From contig NZ_BMBP01000001.1 of NCBI RefSeq assembly GCF_014634745.1, forward strand, positions 372,001 to 436,000: a DNA stretch of 64,000 nucleotides, written 5' to 3'. This DNA is from Leuconostoc pseudomesenteroides KCTC 3652. Its GTDB lineage: Bacteria; Bacillota; Bacilli; Lactobacillales; Lactobacillaceae. The notes under the pieces are model-generated. The model was not told where the DNA came from. It did no database searches and worked only from the letters and a program-made list of their open reading frames with translations. Both the position numbers and the translations under genes were made by a program. Below, in pieces: positions 18,607 to 25,391 of this stretch; within the stretch, counting starts at the first letter, position 1, and each line of letters begins with the position of its first letter.

Positions 18607-19407
18607 TTAATCCTCCACAAAATATGAGTTCACATCTTCGTCAGTTAACTGAACACTCAAACCCAATTCATCTCGAAGACCAGCATAGCCTTCAGTTTCC
18701 AGCTTTTTGGCCAATTCGGCGCCACCTGTTTTGACAATTTTGCCGCCCATCATCACATGAACAAAGTCTGGCACAATATAATCCAGAAGTCGCTGATAGT
18801 GAGTAATCATTAACGCGCCAAAATCGCTAGATCGCATGTCATTAACGCCTCGGGAAACAACTTTCAAAGCATCAATATCTAATCCTGAGTCAATTTCATC
18901 CAAAATCGCAATTTTTGGTTCAATCATCATCATTTGCAAAATTTCATTGCGCTTTTTCTCCCCGCCTGAGAAACCTTCATTAAGATAACGTTCCGCCATT
19001 TCTTCAGACATAGATAAAAATTCACGTTTTTCATCCAGTTTTTCAATGAATGACATAACACCAATTTGATCATCTTCTGGACGACGCGCGTTAATGGCTG
19101 CCCGCATGAATTCAGCGTTGGTCACGCCTTGAATTTCTGATGGGTATTGCATGGCTAAAAACAAACCGGCGCGTGCGCGTTGGTCAACTGACATGTCAGC
19201 TAAATCTTGATCGTCAATGGTAATATGACCTTCAGTCACCTCATAAGCTGGATGTCCCATAATGGTTTGCGATAGTGTCGATTTACCAGTACCGTTTGGT
19301 CCCATAATGGCATGAATTTCACCAGTATTAACAACCAAATTAACCCCTTTCAAAATTTCTTTTCCTGCCACTGAGACATGTAAGTTTTCAACCTTGAGTG
19401 TTGTCAT
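18607..19407 (-). CDS. sufC: Fe-S cluster assembly ATPase SufC
   Basis: 266 residues, ABC-type ATPase of the SUF scaffold. Walker A GPNGTGKST at about 36-44, signature region FSGGEKKRNEILQ near 147, Walker B with KIAILDEIDSGLD near 166, switch His in MITHYQR. The first SUF gene. It overlaps the end of the regulator gene by 20 bp, so regulator and SUF genes share one transcript. Confidence 0.98.
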   Translation of the reverse strand: MTTLKVENLHVSVAGKEILKGVNLVVNTGEIHAIMGPNGTGKSTLSQTIMGHPAYEVTEGHITIDDQDLADMSVDQRARAGLFLAMQYPSEIQGVTNAEFMRAAINARRPEDDQIGVMSFIEKLDEKREFLSMSEEMAERYLNEGFSGGEKKRNEILQMMMIEPKIAILDEIDSGLDIDALKVVSRGVNDMRSSDFGALMITHYQRLLDYIVPDFVHVMMGGKIVKTGGAELAKKLETEGYAGLRDELGLSVQLTDEDVNSYFVED

Positions 19408-20251
19408 TTTTATTTCCCCCTTTGCGTTGACTGAGCTTTTTTAGGATAGCTTCGTTATTATGTATTTTAGCAATTACACGCGCATTTTCAATCATTTCAT
19501 TGACAATAAATTTTTGACTATGCCACATGTCGCTTGCTTGCACCAATTGCCAGAAGAAGTTTTCCAAAAAATAGGTGCTATCACTGGCATTGGCTAAATC
19601 AATTCCATAAGTGGCTAACATCATTGCCACTTGATAATTTTTCATCAACATCTGATATTCTGCTAGTAGATAGACAATTGCTTCTTGGCAACCGGTGTGG
19701 TCATTGACAGCATTTGATTTTTGATGACGCCACACGTCTTCAAACGCTTGTTGCGCCTTGGTAAATTGACCACATCGATAATAATAATGACTGGTTATCG
19801 CATAAAACAATAATTTGTATTGTTGATTGAAACACGCAATATCAATGTGCGATACCAATTTCTTCGCTTGATTATCATCTTGCAACAAAATTACCGTATA
19901 AAAGTATTTGGCGATTTGATAGGTTGACAACTCTTTATCAAGCATTTTATCCAGCGCTACTTGTTCAATATTCTTTTTAAATTGCGTAACATTTTGGTAA
20001 AATAGTGCTTTTAAAGCCTGTGTCAGTAGCTTTTCATTGCGTGTTTGATGTGAAGAAACTGCTATTGGAAACACATCATTTAATGTCAATCCTATTCTTT
20101 CACACAGCGCTACCATAATCTCAAATGATGGAATTTGTTGATGTTTTTCAAATTTTGAAAGTGTGGCTTGCGTGCAAATACCTGAACAAAGCGCAACCTG
20201 CGATATCTTGAGATGTTTTCTCGTCTTAATAAATTTTTCTATGTTGATCAT
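19388..20251 (-). CDS. XRE/Rgg-like transcriptional regulator heading the suf operon
   Basis: 287 residues. Residues 1-60 are an XRE helix-turn-helix (FIKTRKHLKISQVALCSGIC ... LSKFEKHQQIPSFEIMVALCERIG). The rest is helical and TPR-like, as in Rgg/PlcR regulators, which often bind small peptides. The ATG at 20251 is used because GGGAG precedes it; the longer frame would run back through the leader terminator. The stop overlaps sufC, so it may control the SUF operon or be a passenger. Its placement behind an attenuator with a Leu/Val-rich leader frame is unusual. Ligand unknown. Confidence 0.85.
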   Translation of the reverse strand: MINIEKFIKTRKHLKISQVALCSGICTQATLSKFEKHQQIPSFEIMVALCERIGLTLNDVFPIAVSSHQTRNEKLLTQALKALFYQNVTQFKKNIEQVALDKMLDKELSTYQIAKYFYTVILLQDDNQAKKLVSHIDIACFNQQYKLLFYAITSHYYYRCGQFTKAQQAFEDVWRHQKSNAVNDHTGCQEAIVYLLAEYQMLMKNYQVAMMLATYGIDLANASDSTYFLENFFWQLVQASDMWHSQKFIVNEMIENARVIAKIHNNEAILKKLSQRKGGNKNDNTQG

Positions 20252-20273
20252 GTTTCTCCCAAAAGCTACAAAA

Positions 20274-20305
20274 AAGCACCTAACTGTCAAAACAGTTAGG
20301 TGCTT
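20274..20305 (-). terminator. Attenuator terminator before regulator-suf operon
   Basis: A perfect 14-bp stem (AAGCACCTAACTGT / ACAGTTAGGTGCTT) with a 4-nt loop and TTTTTTG on the minus strand. It lies between the leader frame and the regulator start, 23 bp before that start. Confidence 0.88.
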
Positions 20306-20315
20306 AATCCGATAT

Positions 20316-20377
20316 CCCAACCGTCTACTCTATTTCTGAAAGAAAATAGTAGACGATTAACACAAAATAGCCTACTA
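20316..20377 (-). promoter_or_regulatory. Competing leader hairpins before regulator-suf operon
   Basis: In transcript order: TAGTAG (20372-20377), CGTCTACTATTT (20344-20355), AGTAGACG (20322-20329), GTTGGG (20316-20321). TAGTAG pairs with CTACTA; CGTCTACT pairs alternatively with AGTAGACG, extended by ATTT/AAAT across a 2-nt bulge. GTTGGG can pair with CCTAAC in the terminator 5' arm (one G-U). The same order of segments occurs before the metal transporter at 8471-8529. Confidence 0.65.
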
Positions 20378-20378
20378 G

Positions 20379-20438
20379 TCACGTGAGGACAAGGAGGGCA
20401 AAAAATGTGTTGTTCAATTGTGTTGTTATCTTATTCAT
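20379..20438 (-). CDS. Leu/Val-rich leader peptide (MNKITTQLNNTFFALLVLT)
   Basis: A 19-codon frame ending TTT TTT GCC CTC CTT GTC CTC ACG TGA, with a Leu-Leu-Val-Leu-Thr tail. The ATG lies only about 8 nt after the predicted transcription start and has no Shine-Dalgarno, so translation would be nearly leaderless. The stop comes just before the first hairpin segment. The position matches the leucine leader frames at 8532 and 13856; function is inferred. Confidence 0.55.
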   Translation of the reverse strand: MNKITTQLNNTFFALLVLT

Positions 20439-20451
20439 AATATTGATACCC

Positions 20452-20480
20452 ATTGTATGCGCATTCGTTAATAATGTCAA
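20452..20480 (-). promoter_or_regulatory. Promoter of regulator-suf operon
   Basis: TTGACA (20475-20480), 17-bp spacer, TACAAT (20452-20457) on the minus strand. Confidence 0.85.
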
Positions 20481-20575
20481 ATCAAAAAATTATTTTTATC
20501 ACATTTTTTTATCATGAAACTATTTGAGGTGCTGTTCAAGATTTTTAACCAAGCAATGTAGCACAATAATCAAGT

Positions 20576-21142
20576 TTATACGAAATTATTTTTGACAAAT
20601 AGCTGTTCAAATCGTTCTGCTAACCAGCGATAGACAACAAAAACAACTATCATTGTCATCACACAGTTAATCACAGTTGGAAATAAGGACGATATTGTTG
20701 CTACTATCGCAGGTTGTATGGTCATACCCTTGAACAGACTCATCACAAAATTATGCCCTGTTGTCATGACTAACTTGGTAACGACAGCCGCCAAAATAAC
20801 CACAATTAACTTAACGCTCGTCCCATGTTTTTTATAGTGAACCAGTGAAAATACATAGGTAGCAATGCCGCCAACGACGAAACATTCAAAAAAGTAATAA
20901 GGGGCTTCCATCACATAGCCATGAAATAGATCAAACAATGCTAGCCCAAAACCGCCAGCAAGCGCACCACGTTTAAATCCTAAAAGTAGTACTGACAATA
21001 GCACTGCTGAATTTCCCAAATGCACAAAAGGTTTTCCAATTAATGCCGGCATTGGCACCTGTATACTGGTTGCAACAAAGGTAATACTAGTGAACAATGC
21101 CACCAGTACAATGTTAATAACGGCGCTATTATGTTGTTTCAT
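20576..21142 (-). CDS. pdxU: ECF transporter substrate-binding (S) component, probably for vitamin B6
   Basis: 188 residues with about six hydrophobic segments, the size and pattern of ECF S components, which capture a vitamin and work with the shared EcfAAT module (not in this window). The ATG at 21142 is chosen from GGGAG nine nt upstream; a longer frame begins inside the kinase gene. It overlaps the upstream pyridoxine kinase gene by 14 bp, so a pyridoxine substrate (PdxU-like) is inferred from context. No terminator is obvious downstream. Confidence 0.75.
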   Translation of the reverse strand: MKQHNSAVINIVLVALFTSITFVATSIQVPMPALIGKPFVHLGNSAVLLSVLLLGFKRGALAGGFGLALFDLFHGYVMEAPYYFFECFVVGGIATYVFSLVHYKKHGTSVKLIVVILAAVVTKLVMTTGHNFVMSLFKGMTIQPAIVATISSLFPTVINCVMTMIVVFVVYRWLAERFEQLFVKNNFV

Positions 21143-21929
21143 AATGATTATCTCCCTGCCACACATGGCCCACAAACTGGTTTAATTGAATCGCATTAGC
21201 AACTGCTTGAAATGTAAATTCTTTGGCTTCTTTAACTGAAGCACTGATTGACTTATTTTTAACCATATTAGCAAGAATTGCTGCCGAAAAAGTACATCCT
21301 GCCCCATGATTATAATCTGTTTTTATGATTTCATTCTGGAATACTTCAAAATTCGTCCCATCATACAATAAGTCCGTCGCTAAACCGTCAGCAAATCGGT
21401 TCCCCGATTTAATCACGACATTTTTGACGCCGTAATCATAAATTTTCTTTGCTGCTTCTTTCATTTCAGAGACACTATTGATTGATTGGACATCAGTCAA
21501 CAATGCTGCTTCCAAAACATTAGGCGTCACAATGTCAGCCTTCGATAATAATTTCTTTTTATAAGTTGTCAAATCAATCGTTTTGTCATGAGCAATGGTC
21601 AACTTTGTAGCCATCACTGGATCCACCAGCAACCAACCAAAGTTAGCCGTTTCGAGATAATCAATTAAAATATTAAAATTATTGATATCTGAAATCATAC
21701 CAACCTTAATACCCGCTAGCGGAATAGATAATGTCGTTTGCAGTTGGGCTGAAAAAATTTCAGTTGGCATTGAATATTGCGCAACTTGCCAGTTATTTGG
21801 ATTCATAGTGACAATATTTTCTATCGCCACTACGTTAAATTCATCATATCTTTCAAACGTTTTAATGTCTGCCTCTATGCCCCCGCCGCCACTCGTATCC
21901 GAACCACCAATAGATAATATTTTTTTCAT
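21129..21929 (-). CDS. pdxK: Pyridoxine/hydroxymethylpyrimidine kinase family (PdxK-like)
   Basis: 266 residues, ribokinase-like fold. Starts MKKILSIGGSDTSGGGGIEADIKTF, with the anion-hole motif NHGAGCTFSAAI near 227 and substrate-side LVDPVMATK near 127. The family phosphorylates pyridoxal/pyridoxine or HMP. A separate ThiD lies in the thiamine operon at 52475, and this gene is coupled to an ECF S component, so a vitamin B6 salvage role is favoured. Ribosome site GAGG at 7 nt. Confidence 0.82.
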   Translation of the reverse strand: MKKILSIGGSDTSGGGGIEADIKTFERYDEFNVVAIENIVTMNPNNWQVAQYSMPTEIFSAQLQTTLSIPLAGIKVGMISDINNFNILIDYLETANFGWLLVDPVMATKLTIAHDKTIDLTTYKKKLLSKADIVTPNVLEAALLTDVQSINSVSEMKEAAKKIYDYGVKNVVIKSGNRFADGLATDLLYDGTNFEVFQNEIIKTDYNHGAGCTFSAAILANMVKNKSISASVKEAKEFTFQAVANAIQLNQFVGHVWQGDNHYETT

Positions 21930-22011
21930 AATTACCTCGTTTTCAATTAGCTATATTGTTATTTAAAAAATGTTAATTTAGTGTTATCTCATTTAATATA
22001 CACTACTTCAA

Positions 22012-22050
22012 AAAATATTCAACATTCACTATTTATTTAATGAATATTTT
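22012..22050. promoter_or_regulatory. Inverted repeat upstream of the vitamin B6 salvage pair
   Basis: AAAATATTCA and TGAATATTTT form a perfect 10-bp inverted repeat 19 bp apart, with a second ATTCA inside. It overlaps a possible TTGAAT-16-TATATT promoter for the kinase gene. A regulator site is possible; AT-rich chance is not excluded. Confidence 0.35.
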
Positions 22051-22091
22051 GTTTTGTCAGAAAGTTGATGTTCTCATGATAGCAAAATAAA

Positions 22092-22126
22092 CAGTTAGTT
22101 ATCGGGGCACGCGCGATAACTAACTG
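22092..22126 (-). terminator. rpoE terminator
   Basis: CAGTTAGTTATC / GATAACTAACTG, a perfect 12-bp stem, followed by TTTATTTTG on the minus strand, 70 bp after the rpoE stop. Confidence 0.8.
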
Positions 22127-22195
22127 CTTATTGTAGATACTTTTTAAATGATAATCATCCAACTTACTGTTGCCAGTTGAGCCAACTATCTCAAA

Positions 22196-22789
22196 TTACT
22201 TTTCTTGATCACCATCACCAAGATCGTCAAGATCATTACCACCAGTTAATTCAGTCATGTTGGCATCAATTGATTCATCTTCACTCAAGTCAATTTCGTT
22301 GGCATCGTCATCATCGTCGTCAACAGCCACATCATCGTCTTCAGAATCATCTTCGGCGTCATCATCATCTTCAACTGTTGTGAAATCTTCATCTTCTGGA
22401 TCATCATCGTTATAATCGATAACATCATCATCAGATGCATTATCAGCGAAGACATTGACCTTCTTTTTAGCTGACTTTTTACGCTTAGGTGCATCTTCTT
22501 CATCATCAAGTTCATGAATTGATTCATCAATGGCATCAACTGGATACCAAGCACGTAATGCCCATTCATTATTACCAAGTGAAATGAATGAACCGTCTGT
22601 ATTTAAGTCCGTGTAAAATTGTGATAAACGTGGCTTAAAAGTTTCTGAATCAATTTCCAAAAAGTCTTGAATCTCTTGAACGAGTGAGCTGAAAGGCATT
22701 GCTTCTTTATGTTCGGTCAAAACAGCAGTTGCTATTTCGACAAGTGCTAATTCTTCTTTAGGGTGATTGCCTAATGTTGTAAGTGACAT
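22196..22789 (-). CDS. rpoE: RNA polymerase delta subunit (RpoE)
   Basis: 197 residues. The N-terminal ~90 residues form the HARE-type winged-helix domain (ELALVEIATAVLTEHKEAMPF ... NNEWALRAWYP). A short Lys-rich patch (RKKSAKKK) follows, then a very acidic Asp/Glu tail of about 80 residues. The delta subunit of Firmicutes RNA polymerase speeds recycling and makes promoters sensitive to initiating nucleotide levels. Single gene with its own terminator. Confidence 0.95.
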   Translation of the reverse strand: MSLTTLGNHPKEELALVEIATAVLTEHKEAMPFSSLVQEIQDFLEIDSETFKPRLSQFYTDLNTDGSFISLGNNEWALRAWYPVDAIDESIHELDDEEDAPKRKKSAKKKVNVFADNASDDDVIDYNDDDPEDEDFTTVEDDDDAEDDSEDDDVAVDDDDDDANEIDLSEDESIDANMTELTGGNDLDDLGDGDQEK

Positions 22790-22815
22790 ATTGCACGTCC
22801 TTTCGGGGTTTCTAA

Positions 22816-23262
22816 CTAGTCTAGCATACTAGATTTGGCGCTAAATTGCAACCGAATTTCGTATTGTCCGACAATTTGTTGATTGGCATATAAAACATAA
22901 TCCACGTCAACTTCACCTCGCCAGTTTGCCAAATCAAAGTGAGTCGCTAATAATGTTGTTAACGTTTCAATTTGCATTTGTCCGGCAGGTGTTTGATACA
23001 AAGCCGGAACACGTTGTGATTTCACAAAGGCTAATTTGGTTGTTGTCTCACCAGAGCGATTTAAGCGCACGCGTTCATCATCAATTTTGAACATGACTTG
23101 TGTTGTCTGATCGTCAATAATCTCTGTATAACGCAAATAAAGTGCGCCATTTTTTAACAATAACTGACCATCTGTATCAAATTGAAAGTCTTCGATATCA
23201 TTTCCCTGACGAATTTTCGTTTTTAGGTGAACTTTTACGTCCGATTGCCCGTTAATTATCAT
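22816..23262 (-). CDS. DUF1934 family protein (YwiB-like beta-barrel)
   Basis: 148 residues, the whole of a DUF1934 domain, predicted as a small calycin-like beta barrel of unknown function. Recognised by NGALYLRYTEI, the VMFKIDDERVRLNRSG strand and the closing IVGQYEIRLQFSAK. Ribosome site GGGG before the ATG. It lies between divergent HD-phosphohydrolase and downstream rpoE, its usual Firmicutes neighbourhood as far as I recall. Confidence 0.82.
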   Translation of the reverse strand: MIINGQSDVKVHLKTKIRQGNDIEDFQFDTDGQLLLKNGALYLRYTEIIDDQTTQVMFKIDDERVRLNRSGETTTKLAFVKSQRVPALYQTPAGQMQIETLTTLLATHFDLANWRGEVDVDYVLYANQQIVGQYEIRLQFSAKSSMLD

Positions 23263-23325
23263 ATTCTGCCCCTATTTCAATCTAAAATCTATTATAATAT
23301 AAGAAAGCACAAAAGGGCATACTAT

Positions 23326-24675
23326 ATGATGTTAGATAAAAAAATTACTAATGAAAAAGTTCTACGCGATCCTATTCATAATTTTATTCATATTCAAGAC
23401 CAAGTTATTTTGGATTTGATTAACACCCCTGAATTTCAGCGGTTGCGTCGCGTGAAGCAACTTGGCATTACCAGTTCAGTGTTTCATGGGGCGGAACATT
23501 CACGTTTTGGCCACTCTGTGGGCGCCTACGAGATTGCTCGACAGATTACCGAACACTTCGATCAATATTATGGCGATGTGTGGGATTCAAATGAGCGCTT
23601 AGTCACGCTTGTCGCTGCCTTACTTCACGATGTCGGACACGGTGCATTTTCTCATACATTTGAACACCTATTTGGCACAGATCATGAAGCAATTACACGG
23701 GAAATTATCATGGGTGATACGGCCGTACACACGATTTTGGCACAAGTATCAACAGATTTTCCTAATAAAGTGGCTAGTGTTATTGCTAAAACTTATGAAA
23801 ATCCACAAGTCGTGCAATTAATTTCTAGTCAAGTTGACGTTGATCGTATGGATTATTTATTACGTGACGCTTATTTTACTGGTACTAAATACGGTGAATT
23901 TGATATTGATCGTATTTTGCGTACCATGCGCCCAACCCCAACCGGCATTGCCTTTGATATCGCCGGTATGCATGCCGTTGAAGACTATGTTGTGTCACGT
24001 TATCAGATGTATTTACAAGTTTATTTTCACCCTGTCTCACGTGGCATGGAAGTGCTGTTAGAACATATTTTGACACGTGTTCGCGAGCTTTATCAAGCCA
24101 GCCATCATAATCCTGTGCCTGAAAAGGACTTCGTCGGCCCACTTTTGGCGCCCCTATTTGATGAAAAGCCATTGGAATTAGATGATTATCTCAAGCTCGA
24201 CGATAATGTGTTTATGACTTATATCAATATCTGGCAATCTCACCCCGATCCGATTTTATCGGACTTATCACAGCGTTTTCTTGGACGTCGCCCACTCAAG
24301 TCAATTGCTATCACCAATGAAACAGCACCTTTATTGGGCGAGTTAGAACAGCTTGTGGATAACGCGGGTTTTAACCCTGATTACTACACAGCACGCAACG
24401 ATGCTTATGACTTACCATACGACGATTACAAACCCAACGTGGCCAAGCCGCGAACGCAAATTGACTTTTTGTTGGCTGATGGGACCCACCGCGAACTCTC
24501 TGATTTATCAACACTCGTCGCTGCGATTAAAGGTAAAGCGTCACTTGATCAGCGATTCTTTTTCCCGAAAGAAATGTTAAATATTGAACCAGACGAATTA
24601 TTTGCTGATACTTTCAAGACCTTTCGTAGTTTCATTAGAAATAATGCGTTGACAACGCCTAATCCTGAAACTTAA
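23326..24675 (+). CDS. HD-superfamily phosphohydrolase (YwfO-like, dNTPase-type)
   Basis: 449 residues. The HD metal site is built from RVKQLG...HSRFGHSVGAYEIA (His), LLHDVGHGAFSHTFEHL (HD pair) and VDVDRMDYLLRDA (Asp). It resembles SAMHD1/dGTPase-like proteins such as Bacillus YwfO and Enterococcus EF1143, which hydrolyse dNTPs. The start at 23326 (ATGATG) follows AAAGGG. A -10 TATAAT lies at 23293-23298 with a weak -35. Confidence 0.88.
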   Translation: MMLDKKITNEKVLRDPIHNFIHIQDQVILDLINTPEFQRLRRVKQLGITSSVFHGAEHSRFGHSVGAYEIARQITEHFDQYYGDVWDSNERLVTLVAALLHDVGHGAFSHTFEHLFGTDHEAITREIIMGDTAVHTILAQVSTDFPNKVASVIAKTYENPQVVQLISSQVDVDRMDYLLRDAYFTGTKYGEFDIDRILRTMRPTPTGIAFDIAGMHAVEDYVVSRYQMYLQVYFHPVSRGMEVLLEHILTRVRELYQASHHNPVPEKDFVGPLLAPLFDEKPLELDDYLKLDDNVFMTYINIWQSHPDPILSDLSQRFLGRRPLKSIAITNETAPLLGELEQLVDNAGFNPDYYTARNDAYDLPYDDYKPNVAKPRTQIDFLLADGTHRELSDLSTLVAAIKGKASLDQRFFFPKEMLNIEPDELFADTFKTFRSFIRNNALTTPNPET

Positions 24676-24679
24676 AAAT

Positions 24680-24709
24680 AAATCACCGTAAATCAAATTA
24701 CGGTGATTT
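24680..24709. terminator. Bidirectional terminator between HD gene and pgmB
   Basis: AAATCACCGTAA / TTACGGTGATTT, a perfect 12-bp stem with A and T runs on both sides, between two convergent genes. Confidence 0.85.
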
Positions 24710-24716
24710 TATTTTG

Positions 24717-25391
24717 TTATCCATTCATTTGTTTTGAGATATTAGCCAAGGAAATTTCCTTGGTCTCAGCAAACCAAATGTTTGGTTGAGCCTCTTTAGC
24801 TGCTGTACCAATGCCCAGTGCCGTTTGTCCTGCACCTTTGATTGCCTGCACGCCTGCACTGGCATCTTCCAACCCAATGATTTGTGTTGGTTGTAGCTTC
24901 AATAACTCCCCTGCTTTGGTAAATATTTCAGGATCTGGTTTGCCATGTGATAACGTGGCTGGATCCACAATGCCGACAAAATCAGCCATGATGCCTAATT
25001 TTTTGAGTATCGTTGGTGCATTTTTTGAAGCACTGGCAACACTCGCGACGTAACCTTCACGTTTTATTTCGGCTAGAAATTCAGTCATTCCGGGCAAAAT
25101 ATCTGCCGGTGTCAACGCTTGAATTAATGCAACATAATGTTGATTTTTTTGTGCCGCAAATGCTGATTTTTCATCATCTGTGTAGTCATTTTCATGACCA
25201 CCTTCAGCTAAAATCATATTTAGCGAATCCATACGACTAATACCTTTAAGTTGACGCCCTAATTCGGCCGACCAAGGCACATTCAAGGACGTAGCCAAAT
25301 CATGCCAAGCTTGCTCGTGAAACTTAGCGGTATCCGTGATGACACCATCTAAATCGAATGTAAAGCCTTTTATTTCTGAAAAATTAACCAT
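24717..25391 (-). CDS. pgmB: Beta-phosphoglucomutase
   Basis: 224 residues, HAD superfamily. Converts beta-glucose 1-phosphate to glucose 6-phosphate. Catalytic FDLDGVITDT at 12-21, substrate-binding LKGISRMDSLN near 50, ASASKNA near 115, and GLEDASAGVQAIKGAG near 172. It takes the product of the GH65 phosphorylase, whose gene it overlaps by 8 bp. Last gene of the trehalose operon. Confidence 0.96.
   Translation of the reverse strand: MVNFSEIKGFTFDLDGVITDTAKFHEQAWHDLATSLNVPWSAELGRQLKGISRMDSLNMILAEGGHENDYTDDEKSAFAAQKNQHYVALIQALTPADILPGMTEFLAEIKREGYVASVASASKNAPTILKKLGIMADFVGIVDPATLSHGKPDPEIFTKAGELLKLQPTQIIGLEDASAGVQAIKGAGQTALGIGTAAKEAQPNIWFAETKEISLANISKQMNG

Noticed and set aside
20252-20320. 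N-terminal extension of the suf regulator to 310 residues
   Set aside because: The added codons lie in the terminator stem; MINIEKF at 20251 has a ribosome site and begins at the normal XRE start.
20383-20400. CCTCCTTG in the suf leader as an anti-Shine-Dalgarno control element
   Set aside because: It resembles the 16S rRNA 3' end, but it is also simply the GCC CTC CTT codons of the leader frame, and no matching AAGGAGG lies nearby in the transcript.
22177-22383. His-rich plus-strand frame opposite rpoE
   Set aside because: It is the complement of the Asp/Glu repeat tail of RpoE; codon repetition explains the open frame.
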